Shown here piece by piece: positions 53,099 through 61,353 of a stretch of DNA of 64,000 nucleotides. Every line of letters begins with the position of its first letter. Positions within the stretch are counted from its first letter, which is position 1. The translations under genes were made by a program, and so were the position numbers. The DNA is taken from assembly GCA_031277795.1 (NCBI GenBank), contig JAITLQ010000017.1, positions 1 to 64,000 of the forward strand. Reading direction: 5' to 3'. This DNA comes from Arthrobacter sp. (GTDB lineage Bacteria; Actinomycetota; Actinomycetes; Actinomycetales; Micrococcaceae). The notes beneath the pieces are model-generated. The model was not told the origin of the DNA. It saw only the letters and a list, made by a program, of their open reading frames with translations, and made no database searches.

Positions 53099-54058
53099 CT
53101 ACGGCAAGGCCACCTGGAACGGGCCGCTCAGCGTGATCTCGGAGCTGCCCGCCCCGCCACCCGTGCGGGTGAAGCTCAGCTGAGCCGTGATGGTGGTGTT
53201 GAGGTTGTTCCACTCGAACCAGGGCTCCTGCCCCCAGTCGCCCGCGTCGAAGCCCAGGCGCAGCGGCTCGTTCGAGGGGTGATTCCAACCCGTGTACGTC
53301 AGGGTGCGGCTCATCGTGTTGTCGGGTTCGCCGCGCTGGACGATGGACTGCACCCACGTGATCTTCAGGTCGCACAGCGCCTGGCCGTCGACGGTCCCGC
53401 GCTGCAGGATCTCCTCGATCTGGGCCAGGGCGTCCTCGCCGCCGGCGTTGGTGGCGTTGTCGTCTGCGGAAACCTCGTAGGACTCGCCCTGCAGCCAGCC
53501 GCCCTGGGTGGTGTGGGCCGTGAGCCAGGCCGGAGGAGCGGCGCACTCGCGCGGCGCGGTCTCCGTGACCGTGACGGTGGGGCCGGCCGCGGTGGCGGTC
53601 GTGGTCGCCGTCTCGGTTGCGGTCTCGGTGACGGTGGAGCCGGGCAGGGTCTCGGTGCTGCCGGGCGCGGTCTGGGTGACCGTGGACCCGGGGAGGGTGA
53701 CCACGGTGCCAGGCAGGGTGACGACCGCGCCGTCGGCGGTCGCCGTGACGGTGGAGCCCGGCACGGTCACCACGGTGCCGTCGGCGGTCACCGTGGGGCC
53801 GGCCGCCGTCTCCGTGGACGTCTCGGTGACGTAGACGGCGTTGGCACCGTTGCAGTCAACGCCGGCGGAGGCCTGCGGGGCGCCGGCCAGCGGCAGCGCG
53901 CCGAGCAGGCCGACGAGGCACAGGGCCATGAGTGCGCCGGCGCGGGCGCGGTGGGACTTGATGATGAGCACGATCGCCGCCGCGATGAGCGCCAGGGCGA
54001 TCGCGACCAAGGTGATGGTGGTGCCGGCGCTGAGACCGGTCTCGGGGAGACATTCCAT
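53099..54058 (-). CDS. secreted repeat protein with an LPETG-type sorting signal at its N-terminus
   Basis: This 319-aa protein opens MECLPETGLSAG, then a hydrophobic helix and a basic tail (KSHRARA). That is exactly the layout of a C-terminal sortase signal but at residues 4-38. Another hydrophobic stretch (ALMALCLVGLLGALPLAG) follows with an Ala-X-Ala-like cleavage look (ASAG). Residues 75-160 are Thr/Val repeats (PGSTVTATADG, LPGSTVTETATET). The C-terminal domain (about 165-319) is beta-rich with DLKITWVQSIVQR and TLTYTGWNHPSNEP. It is surface-exposed by prediction; function unknown. A fusion of a foreign sorting signal to a second exported protein is one explanation. Confidence 0.7.
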   Translation of the reverse strand: MECLPETGLSAGTTITLVAIALALIAAAIVLIIKSHRARAGALMALCLVGLLGALPLAGAPQASAGVDCNGANAVYVTETSTETAAGPTVTADGTVVTVPGSTVTATADGAVVTLPGTVVTLPGSTVTQTAPGSTETLPGSTVTETATETATTTATAAGPTVTVTETAPRECAAPPAWLTAHTTQGGWLQGESYEVSADDNATNAGGEDALAQIEEILQRGTVDGQALCDLKITWVQSIVQRGEPDNTMSRTLTYTGWNHPSNEPLRLGFDAGDWGQEPWFEWNNLNTTITAQLSFTRTGGGAGSSEITLSGPFQVALP

Positions 54059-54221
54059 GGGGGAGTCCTTGGGGGCAGGGTGAGTGCCGCGCGCCGGGAA
54101 GGCGCGCGGGTGACCCCCGAAAGATATCGGATCCGGGGTGCCGAGGGGGCCTCGGAGTCCTTGCCCGCCTTGGAAGGGTGGCTGGGAGCCGTTCCCAGCC
54201 GAACGTCGTACCGTTAACCGC

Positions 54222-54854
54222 ATGCCCGTCAGCGATGCTTTTTCCTCCCCGCTTGCCCTCGTCCGCCACGGCCAGACCGATTGGAATGCGGCGGGGCGCC
54301 TGCAGGGGCAGGTGGATATCCCCTTGAACGACACCGGCCGGGACCAGGCCCGTGAGGCGGCCGCGCTCCTCGAGGGAGGCGGCTGGGACGCCGTCGTGGC
54401 CTCCCCGCTCGGCCGGGCGCTGGAGACCGCCAGCATCATCGCGGAGCACCTGGGGCTGCCCGCTCCCACCACCGACGAGGGCCTCATCGAGCGCGGCTAC
54501 GGCGAGCTCGAGGGCGCGGTCGACGCCGAGCTTCCGGCGGAGACGCGGCGCGTGCTCCACCCGGGCCACGACGGCGATCCTGGCCCGATCGAGGAGGTGG
54601 GCTACCGGCTGGGACTGCTCCCCGGCGTCGAGCATTCGCGTGCGACGGGCGAACGCGGCCTGGCCGCGATCCGTCGCATCGTGGCCGCCCGCCCGGGCCA
54701 GCGCGTGATCGTGGTGGCGCACGGCACCATCATCCGCTTGACCCTGGACGCACTCGATGACTGGCAGCGTTTCCACTCCAGCCCGCGCAACGCCGAGGTG
54801 ATCGAGCTCGACGCCGCGCAGTGGGCCTCGGCGAGCGGCGTGCCGCGCGCCTGA
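54222..54854 (+). CDS. histidine phosphatase (phosphoglycerate mutase-like) family protein
   Basis: This 210-aa member of the RHG superfamily has LVRHGQTDWNAAGRLQG (phospho-His), DIPLNDTGRDQAREAA, GLIERGYGELEG and the second His in VVAHGTIIR. These enzymes cleave phosphate from sugars or nucleotides. It is too small and too generic to call a true mutase. No ribosome site is visible before the ATG. Confidence 0.88.
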   Translation: MPVSDAFSSPLALVRHGQTDWNAAGRLQGQVDIPLNDTGRDQAREAAALLEGGGWDAVVASPLGRALETASIIAEHLGLPAPTTDEGLIERGYGELEGAVDAELPAETRRVLHPGHDGDPGPIEEVGYRLGLLPGVEHSRATGERGLAAIRRIVAARPGQRVIVVAHGTIIRLTLDALDDWQRFHSSPRNAEVIELDAAQWASASGVPRA

Positions 54855-54867
54855 ACGGTCGGATGCG

Positions 54868-54905
54868 AAGGGGGTGGGGAGCCGCGGCTCCCCACCCCCT
54901 TTTTC
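54868..54905 (+). terminator. Rho-independent terminator
   Basis: A perfect 34-bp palindrome (AAGGGGGTGGGGAGCCG with its complement) is followed by TTTTT. This is the classic intrinsic terminator layout, 13 bases after the phosphatase stop and ahead of the convergent MarR stop. Confidence 0.9.
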
Positions 54906-54921
54906 GTGCTCCAGGGAGCGC

Positions 54922-55398
54922 TCAGCCCTCCTTGGGCGGCTCGTTGACCATGTCGATCGTCGTGGCCTCGAAGCGCTGCAGCGCCACGAGGAACTCGCCG
55001 CGCTGGCGGGCCGTCCACTTGCTGAGCATGTGCTCCATCGTCAGCACACCTGCGTCGTCGAGCCGGGTGGCGGCGGCCCGACCGTTGGCCGTCACGTTGA
55101 CGAGCGTGGCGCGGGCGTCCTCGGGATCGCGCTCGCGGATCACCAGATCCTGCGCCTCCAGGCGGGCCAAGATCTTCGACACGTTGGAGGCTCCGGTGGC
55201 CATCGACTCGGCCAGGATGGAGGGTCGCACCGGTGCGTGGCGCCACACGAGCGTCAACACGGTGACGGCGGAGGCGTCCAGATCCAGGCCGGCCTCCCGG
55301 CCCATCCGTTCGAGGAAGCGGGGGTTGGTCCACTCCGCGAGGACCCGCTTGAGCGAGTCGAGCAGATCGATGGACTGCTGACGATCGGCGGGGCTCAT
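54922..55398 (-). CDS. MarR-family transcriptional regulator
   Basis: This 158-aa protein has a winged helix (about 45-110: VRPSILAESMATGASNVSK, RLEAQDLVIRERDPED) flanked by dimerisation helices. Its ATG overlaps the stop of the upstream SDR (ATGA), so it is co-translated with that enzyme and may sense its substrate. A TGTC-5 nt-GACA palindrome upstream of the SDR is a plausible operator. Confidence 0.88.
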   Translation of the reverse strand: MSPADRQQSIDLLDSLKRVLAEWTNPRFLERMGREAGLDLDASAVTVLTLVWRHAPVRPSILAESMATGASNVSKILARLEAQDLVIRERDPEDARATLVNVTANGRAAATRLDDAGVLTMEHMLSKWTARQRGEFLVALQRFEATTIDMVNEPPKEG

Positions 55399-56141
55399 CG
55401 GATCAGCGAACCCCCGTCGACGGCCAGGGTCTGGCCCGTGATGAACGAGGCCTGATCGGAGAGCAGGAAGGCCACGGCGTTGGCGATGTCCTCCGGCTGG
55501 CCGAGGCGCTTCATGGGGACCTCCGAGGCGTACTCGTCCTGGGCCTCCTGGGGCAGCGAAGCCAGCGCGGCCGTGGCGATGGGGCCCGGGGCCACGGCGT
55601 TGACGCGGATGCCGCGGGCCGCGTACTCCGAGGCAACCGACTGCGTCAGCGAGAGCACGCCGTGCTTGGCGGCGCCGTACGGGGTGAGGTTGGGCGTGGG
55701 CTGCAGCGAGGCGATGGAGGAGACGTTGACGATGACGCCGCCGCCGTGGGAGACCATGTGGTCAATCTCCTCGCGCAGGCTCTGGAAGGTGCCGGTCAGC
55801 GTGATGTCGATGGTGCGGGCCCACTCGGCGTCGCTGAGGTACTGCACGGTCTTGGGCTGAGCGCCCACGCCGGCGTTGTTGACGGCGAAATCGAGCGAGC
55901 CGAATTCGTCGACGGCGCGCTTGATGAGCGCCTTGACCTCGGCGGCGTCGCCCACGGCGGTGTGCTGGTAGACGGCGCGGCCGCCCGCGGCGGTGATGGC
56001 CGCGACCACCTCGGCGCCGGCGGCGTCGTTCACGTCGGAGACCACCACATTGGCGCCCTCGGCGGCGAGCCGCTCGGCGATGGCACGGCCGATTCCGGCG
56101 CCGGAGCCGGTCACCAATGCGGTCTTGTTCTCGAAGATCAT
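55395..56141 (-). CDS. short-chain dehydrogenase/reductase
   Basis: This 248-aa classical SDR has VTGSGAGIGRAIAERLA, NNAG (near 88) and the Ser-Tyr-Lys triad in VNVSSIASLQ and PYGAAKHGVLSLTQS (Tyr near 154, Lys near 158). The likely role is NAD(P)-dependent alcohol or ketone turnover. It heads an operon with the MarR gene, which probably regulates it. Confidence 0.9.
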   Translation of the reverse strand: MIFENKTALVTGSGAGIGRAIAERLAAEGANVVVSDVNDAAGAEVVAAITAAGGRAVYQHTAVGDAAEVKALIKRAVDEFGSLDFAVNNAGVGAQPKTVQYLSDAEWARTIDITLTGTFQSLREEIDHMVSHGGGVIVNVSSIASLQPTPNLTPYGAAKHGVLSLTQSVASEYAARGIRVNAVAPGPIATAALASLPQEAQDEYASEVPMKRLGQPEDIANAVAFLLSDQASFITGQTLAVDGGSLIR

Positions 56142-56187
56142 GTCCGTCTCGATCCGTAGAAGGTGGGGGATATCGGCAGTCTAATAC

Positions 56188-56200
56188 TGTCCGTAAGACA
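56188..56200. promoter_or_regulatory. candidate MarR operator in the SDR promoter
   Basis: TGTCCGTAAGACA is an imperfect palindrome (TGTC/GACA) close to a TATTAG -10-like hexamer on the minus strand, 46-59 bases upstream of the SDR start. Confidence 0.45.
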
Positions 56201-56222
56201 TTAAAAGGCCGATGGCGTCAGA

Positions 56223-57275
56223 CTACCTCGTCCCGGAGGCGTCGACCTGCGGAAGGCCCCTCGTCTGCGCGTCGCTGAACCGTCCGGGCGCGGGTGGCTC
56301 GCTGTCCTCGAGGAAGTCGAGGTCGCCGCCGTCCGCTTCCGCCCGTTGGCCGGAGAGGGACGCCAGCAAGAGGAGCAGACACGCCACCAGCGGGATCGAG
56401 AGCGTCGTGAGGAGCTGGACCGGTTCCCACCAGTCGCCGCTGGTGCCGTCGAGGGATACCTCGGTGCCGGCCAGCGGCTCGTAGCTCCCACCGAAGACCA
56501 CAAACGAGGTGCCAATGTGCGGCATCAACACGAGCGTGAAGAACGCGGCGGGGACGCCCCAACGCAGGAACCCGCCGCGCGCGGACACCGCGACGTGCAG
56601 GCCGAGGGTCACGAGAGCTACGGCGATCGACAGGGTGATCGGCGTGCCCCAGTCCACCACGGTCCACGCGGCGCCCTCGGTCGCCGACGCGGCGGGGACG
56701 CCCCACGCCGACGGGGAGTTCGCGGCCAGCTGGCCGGCCAGGGTCGCCGCGCCCAGGCAGAGCGCGGCGGCCACGCCGCCCACGGCCCGGGGGGCCGCGC
56801 GCCAGGCCGAGATGAGCGGGAGCGCGGCGGCGCCCAGCAGGACGCCAGCGGCGAGGCAGCGCAGGCCGGCTCCGGCGGGCGAGGGCGGATTCACCGACAC
56901 CCCAAAGACGGTGACCGGATCCCACGGCCAGCTCACGAGGATCGTGCCGAGGGTGAGCGCCCACGCTAGGCCGAGCGCCCACAGCGCGGCGGGGGAGCGC
57001 CGCCCGGGGCGGGCCTCGGTGCGCCGCAGCGGGCGGGGCAGGAGCCAGGCCGCCAGGCCGGCGAGCAGCGCCGGGAGCGTCGGCAGAGCTGCGTCGTGCA
57101 TCTGCGAGAGGCGGGGATTCCCCGCCGCGTCCAGCGCCGACTGCCACGGCAGCGTCTGGGTGCCGACCAGCCAGGCGAGGCCGAAGGACGCGGCCAGCGC
57201 AACGACGATGAAGATGAGGGAACGGGCGGCCGCGAGCGGGCCGCGCTGCGGCGCCTCATCGAAGGGATGAGTCAT
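56223..57275 (-). CDS. multi-pass membrane protein of unknown function
   Basis: This 350-aa protein has about eight predicted membrane helices (for example SLIFIVVALAASFGLAWLVG and TLSIPLVACLLLLLASLSG), a short polar N-terminus and a charged C-terminal tail (EADGGDLDFLEDSEPPAPGR). A loop around SWPWDPVTVFG faces outside by simple prediction. AGGAGG precedes the ATG. No transporter signature was recognised. Confidence 0.7.
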   Translation of the reverse strand: MTHPFDEAPQRGPLAAARSLIFIVVALAASFGLAWLVGTQTLPWQSALDAAGNPRLSQMHDAALPTLPALLAGLAAWLLPRPLRRTEARPGRRSPAALWALGLAWALTLGTILVSWPWDPVTVFGVSVNPPSPAGAGLRCLAAGVLLGAAALPLISAWRAAPRAVGGVAAALCLGAATLAGQLAANSPSAWGVPAASATEGAAWTVVDWGTPITLSIAVALVTLGLHVAVSARGGFLRWGVPAAFFTLVLMPHIGTSFVVFGGSYEPLAGTEVSLDGTSGDWWEPVQLLTTLSIPLVACLLLLLASLSGQRAEADGGDLDFLEDSEPPAPGRFSDAQTRGLPQVDASGTR

Positions 57276-57466
57276 GACGGCCTCCTGGGGTGATCGCACC
57301 ACCGTACGTCGCCGGGTGCTGAAGGCGGCGCAGAAACGGCGAAGGGCGGCAGAACCTGTCCCGTTCGTGACCGGGGGACGACGGCGGCCCGGCCGGCCTC
57401 CCGCTGGCCCGCCGTGGACGCCCGGGAACAGCCGCCCGGCATCCAGCACCCGGGATCACACACCCG

Positions 57467-58084
57467 TTAGGCGCCTACCCGAGGCGATCGTCCGCGACGG
57501 GCCTGGCGTGTTGGGCCAGGAGCCCGCGCACCAACCAACGTGCGCAGTTCCTCCGCCTCGTCCTCGCGTCGGGTCCCGGAGCTGAGCGCGAAGGGGTCAC
57601 CGGAGGCGATGGCCTGGTAGTAGACGCCGTCGCCGATCAGGAGCATGAGCCGCGCGAGTGCCTCGTGGCCCGTCACGTGCGACATGACGCGCACCCATTT
57701 GCGCGTCATGTCGTGCATGAGCTCGCGGATCTCCGGGTGCTCCGCGCCGGAGAGCCGGGGCGCGGCCAGGATGGTGCGGTCAAGATCCGAGGCGGGCGGG
57801 GCCGCCGAGAAGATGTAGTACTCCACCGCGCCGGCCGGGTCGGCGAGCATGCGGGCGGCGCCCCGGTCCCCCACCTTGGCCACGCGCTCCTGGAAGCCGG
57901 CCAGCAGGGCCTCCTTCGTGGGGAAGTGGTAGATCAACCCGCCCTTGGAGAGGCCGGCGGCCTCGGCCACGCGGTCCATGGTGAGCACTCCGGCGCCCTC
58001 GTCGATGAGCAGGGTCTCCAGCTCATCCAGGATGCGCTCGCGCTGTTCCTCCCCCTTACGCAAGGGCCACCGGGCCCTTGCCAA
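57467..58084 (-). CDS. TetR-family transcriptional regulator
   Basis: This 205-aa protein has a TetR helix-turn-helix (about 12-60: ERILDELETLLIDEGAGVLT, AGLSKGGLIYHFPTKEALLA) and a C-terminal ligand domain. It is read as starting at TTG 58084, overlapping the amidohydrolase stop. A TTG at 58063 is an equally likely start. Coupling to the M20 gene suggests local control of it. Confidence 0.82.
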   Translation of the reverse strand: MARARWPLRKGEEQRERILDELETLLIDEGAGVLTMDRVAEAAGLSKGGLIYHFPTKEALLAGFQERVAKVGDRGAARMLADPAGAVEYYIFSAAPPASDLDRTILAAPRLSGAEHPEIRELMHDMTRKWVRVMSHVTGHEALARLMLLIGDGVYYQAIASGDPFALSSGTRREDEAEELRTLVGARAPGPTRQARRGRSPRVGA

Positions 58085-59267
58085 GCGCCAAGCCCGCCAG
58101 CGCCTCTACGGCGCGAGGCAACACCGCGTCGTCGAACACCGCCAGCGGCGAATGGTTGGTGGGGGCCGTGTGCGGATCCGCGCCCGGCGGCACCGCGCCG
58201 AGCAGGATGTAGGCGCCCGGCACGCGCAGGAGCACCTCGGAAAAGTCCTCGCTGCCCGGCTCCGGCGCCGGGAGCTCCTCGTAGGACTCCTGGCCGAAGA
58301 GATCCTCGATCACGCCGCGCGCGTAGTCGACCTCGGCCGGATCGTTGACGGTCACGGGGAATTCGCAGTCGGGACGGACGTCCACGCCCAGCCCGTGGGC
58401 GTCGGCGATCCCGCGCACGAGTCGCTCCACGGCCGGGATGAGGCGCGCTCGCGCCTCCGCGGAGAAGGTGCGCAGGGTGATCGCCAGGGTCGCTGAGTCG
58501 GGAATGATGTTCGACGCGGTGCCGGCCGTCAGGTGCCCCACGGTCGCCACCACGGGGTCGAAGGCGTCGAATTGCCGCGTCACGAGGCTCTGCAGCCCCA
58601 GCACCATCTCCGCCGCGACGGGAACGGGGTCTTGCGACAGGTGCGGGACCGAGCCGTGCCCGCCCCGTCCCCGCACCGTGACGATGAGGTCGTCGCAGCC
58701 CGCTTGGATCGTGCCCGCACGTGAAACGAAGCGCCCGTGCTCGTACTTGGCCGAGTAGACGTGCAGGGCGAAGGCGGCGTCGGCGCGCTGGCCGGCGGCC
58801 TCCAGCAGCCCCTGCTCGATCATGCGCAGCGCGCCGCCGTCGGTCTCCTCGGCCGGCTGGAACATCCCGATGACATCGGCCGTCAGCTCCTCGCGCCGCT
58901 GCGCCAGCAGCGCGAGGGCGCCGTAGAGCCCCGCCGTGTGCAGGTCGTGGCCGCACGCGTGCATGGTGCCGGCGGGATCCGGGGCGTACTCCAGCCCCGT
59001 TTCTTCGGTGACGGGCAGCCCGTCCATGTCCCCGCGCAGCAGCACCACGGGGCGGCGCGTCCCCTCCGGGAGCGCGGCGGCACCGCGCAACACGGCCACC
59101 ACGGAGCTCATCCCCTCTCCGGTGGTGACCTCGAGCCCCTCCAGGCCGGCCAGCCGCGCGAGCACGGCGGCCTGCGTGCGGGGCAAATCCAGGTCCAGTT
59201 CTGGGTGGGCGTGCAGCTCGCGCCGGAAGGCGATGACGTCGGCGGCGAGCTCGGCGGGGATGGACAC
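58056..59267 (-). CDS. M20-family amidohydrolase
   Basis: This ~403-aa metallopeptidase-like enzyme has zinc-site segments LLRGDMDGLPVTEETG, HACGHDLHTAG, FQPAEETDGGA and ALHVYSAKY, with a dimerisation lid domain in the middle (VTVRGRGGHGSVPHLSQDP). N-acyl amino-acid hydrolases such as hippurate or IAA-amino-acid hydrolases look alike. The substrate is undetermined. GGAGGTCAC precedes the GTG start at 59267. It is divergent from the DMT remnant. Confidence 0.92.
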   Translation of the reverse strand: MSIPAELAADVIAFRRELHAHPELDLDLPRTQAAVLARLAGLEGLEVTTGEGMSSVVAVLRGAAALPEGTRRPVVLLRGDMDGLPVTEETGLEYAPDPAGTMHACGHDLHTAGLYGALALLAQRREELTADVIGMFQPAEETDGGALRMIEQGLLEAAGQRADAAFALHVYSAKYEHGRFVSRAGTIQAGCDDLIVTVRGRGGHGSVPHLSQDPVPVAAEMVLGLQSLVTRQFDAFDPVVATVGHLTAGTASNIIPDSATLAITLRTFSAEARARLIPAVERLVRGIADAHGLGVDVRPDCEFPVTVNDPAEVDYARGVIEDLFGQESYEELPAPEPGSEDFSEVLLRVPGAYILLGAVPPGADPHTAPTNHSPLAVFDDAVLPRAVEALAGLALGKGPVALA

Positions 59268-59379
59268 GTGACCTCCGGGTGAAAGGGACGAGGCTCCGGA
59301 CCCGAGGCAGGCCCGTGAAGCGAGCCTACCCAAGCCGGGCGGGGCCGCCCCCCGGAGTGCTCCGGTCCCGGGCGGCGCT

Positions 59380-59869
59380 GCGCCGCGCCCCATGGGCGGC
59401 CATCGCCCTCGGGATGCTCGGTGTGGTCATCGTTGCCGTCCCGTCCATCTCCGGGGGCGGCTCGTGGATGGCCCACGCCGCGTGCCTGCTCGCCACCGCC
59501 TGCTACGGCTTTGCCTACGAGTACCTCGCCCGCTTTGTGGTGAGGGCGGGGCAGTCACCCTTGGTGCCCACCATGTGGCAGCTGGTCTTCGCCGCCGCGA
59601 TCCTGGCCCCCGGGCTCCTGCTACCCGGGCAGCTTGAGGCCACGTACAGCCCGTCGGTGGTGTTCGGCATCGTGGCGCTTGGCGTGATCGGTTCTGGCCT
59701 GGCGTGCGTGTGGAACAACCTCCTGGTGGCCGAGTGGAGCCCCACGCGCGCGGCCATGAGCATGTACGTCACGCCGTGTGTCGGCGTGATCCTCGGCTGG
59801 CTCGTGCTGGGCGAGAGCCTCACGTGGAACCTGCCGCTGGGTCTTGCCGAGGCGCTCCCCGCGCCCTAG
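59380..59869 (+). pseudogene. truncated EamA (DMT-family) transporter
   Basis: The frame encodes one EamA repeat: IALGMLGVVIVAVPS, CLLATACYGFAYEYLARFVV, PTMWQLVFAAAILAPG, GIVALGVIGSGLACVWNNLL and TPCVGVILGWLVLGESLTW. The first EamA half is missing and the end departs from the family just after GESLTWNL. A half transporter would not be functional alone. Confidence 0.75.
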
Positions 59870-59953
59870 CCGGAGGGAAGCCAGCGAGATCCCCGACGCC
59901 CCGTCCCGGGCGCGTGCGCGCCGATCCTGCCGCAGGGGCGAGGGCTGCCGCTC

Positions 59954-60105
59954 GCGTCACACACCGGACCCCACCGCGGGCGGATGACGCTGCGTGACGA
60001 CGGAAGCGCGTCACACGACGGCTTGCAGGCGTCATATCAGCGCCCTCGTCCCGCTTCAGGGGCGCCGAAGCGCGTCACGCGGCGACATGCGACCCGGCGT
60101 GACGG
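59954..60105 (+). repeat. cluster of GCGTCA/TGACGC motifs upstream of the ABC operon
   Basis: GCGTCA words occur at 59954, 60008, 60030 and 60072, with GCGTGAC/TGACGC forms near 59984, 59992 and 60098. GAAGCGCGTCAC is repeated at 60003-60014 and 60067-60078. This lies between the EamA remnant and the SAM riboswitch. Confidence 0.5.
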
Positions 60106-60165
60106 GTGCGATTGGGGGCGCGGGGACATCGACCGCAGGCTGGTGGAACGCGGGTGACCCCCGCA

Positions 60166-60262
60166 CTTCATCCAGAGCGACCGAGAGACCTGGCTCAGCG
60201 ACGTCGCAGCAACCATCGCCCCGTGGTGGGCGAGGGTGCTCCCGCCAGGACCGATGGAAGAG
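60166..60262 (+). promoter_or_regulatory. SAM riboswitch (S-box superfamily) upstream of an ABC transporter
   Basis: CATCCAGAGCGACCGAGAGA, then CCTGGCTC, then GCAACC (60209-60214), then GGTGCTCCCGCCAGG (60235-60249) follow the S-box aptamer order and match the metY leader at the conserved blocks. The permease ATG is about 100 bases downstream, leaving room for an expression platform. It implies control of the transporter by SAM. Confidence 0.8.
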
Positions 60263-60361
60263 CAGTCCTCTCCGTAGCGGTCCCTCCCGGCCACGTGCCC
60301 GAGCGCCCGCGCCGGAGCGCGCCGTTTCCTTCGTCGGTGCCGACCCACGAAGGAGCAAAGC

Positions 60362-61327
60362 ATGCCCACCGCGCGCTACATTGCCTCCCGCCTCGGCCAG
60401 GCCCTGCTGGTGATCTGGCTGGCCTACACCGTCGTGTTCGTCGCCGTGCAGCTGCTGCCGAGCGACCCGGTCACGATCTTCCTCTCCACGGACGGCACCC
60501 CCAGCGCGGCGACGCTGGAGGCCATGCGCCACCAGTACGGCTACGACCTGCCGCTGTGGCAGCAATACACGAACAACCTGCTCGGCCTGCTGCGCGGCGA
60601 CGTCGGTTACTCGCTGGCCTCGGGGCAGCCCGTGGGCACCCGCATCGGCTCCGTGGTGGGCTCCACCCTGCAGCTCGCGGGCGGCGCCTTCGCCCTCGCT
60701 GTGCTCTTCGCGCTGGCGCTCACGATCGCGGCGGTCCTCGCGCCGACCTCGTGGCTTGGCCGCAGGCTGCGCGCCCTGCCTCCCTTCCTTGCCTCGGTTC
60801 CGGTCTTCTGGCTGGGCCTGGTGGCGTTGCAGCTGCTGGCGGTGCGGTGGGGCGTCATGTCGCTGTTCCCGGACGGCTCCTTCCTCGCGACCGTGGTTCC
60901 CATGGCCGTCCTGGCGCTGCACGTGAGCGCCCCGCTGGCCCAGGTGCTTCTCAAGTCGCTCGACGGCGTCTACGCCCAGCCGTTCATTGAAGCGTTGCGG
61001 GCCCGCGGCGTCGGGGAGGCCCGCATCCTCTTCGCGCACGCCCTGAAGAACGCCGCCCCGCCCGCCCTGACGGTTGCCGGCGTCACCATCGGCACGCTCC
61101 TGGCCGGCTCCATCATCACGGAGACCGTCTTCTCCCGGGCCGGCCTCGGAGCCCTTGTGCTGCAGTCCGTCACGGCGCAGGACGTGCCGCTCGTGCAGGG
61201 GCTCGTCCTGCTCACCGCCCTCGTCTTTGTGGTGGTGAACCTGCTCGTCGACCTGCTGCATGCCGCGCTCGACCCGCGCGTCCTGCGCTCCACCCGCACC
61301 CAGTCCGCGTCGGCGCTCGCCGCCTGA
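60362..61327 (+). CDS. Dpp/Opp-type ABC transporter permease 1
   Basis: This 321-aa permease of the DppB class begins ARYIASRLGQALLVIWLAYT, with PSDPVTIFLS and a large extracellular loop. The EAA-like coupling segment is ALRARGVGEARILFAHALKN (near 220), then GSIITETVFSRAGLG. AAGGAG precedes the ATG. It is first in a permease-permease-ATPase operon. The binding protein is not in the window. The SAM riboswitch in its leader suggests a methionine- or sulfur-related substrate. Confidence 0.9.
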   Translation: MPTARYIASRLGQALLVIWLAYTVVFVAVQLLPSDPVTIFLSTDGTPSAATLEAMRHQYGYDLPLWQQYTNNLLGLLRGDVGYSLASGQPVGTRIGSVVGSTLQLAGGAFALAVLFALALTIAAVLAPTSWLGRRLRALPPFLASVPVFWLGLVALQLLAVRWGVMSLFPDGSFLATVVPMAVLALHVSAPLAQVLLKSLDGVYAQPFIEALRARGVGEARILFAHALKNAAPPALTVAGVTIGTLLAGSIITETVFSRAGLGALVLQSVTAQDVPLVQGLVLLTALVFVVVNLLVDLLHAALDPRVLRSTRTQSASALAA

Positions 61328-61353
61328 TCCGCCCGGAACCACGAGGAGACGCC

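Noticed and set aside
54222-54854. Phosphoglycerate mutase assignment
   Set aside because: The protein is a generic RHG phosphatase. The specific mutase features of GpmA could not be seen.
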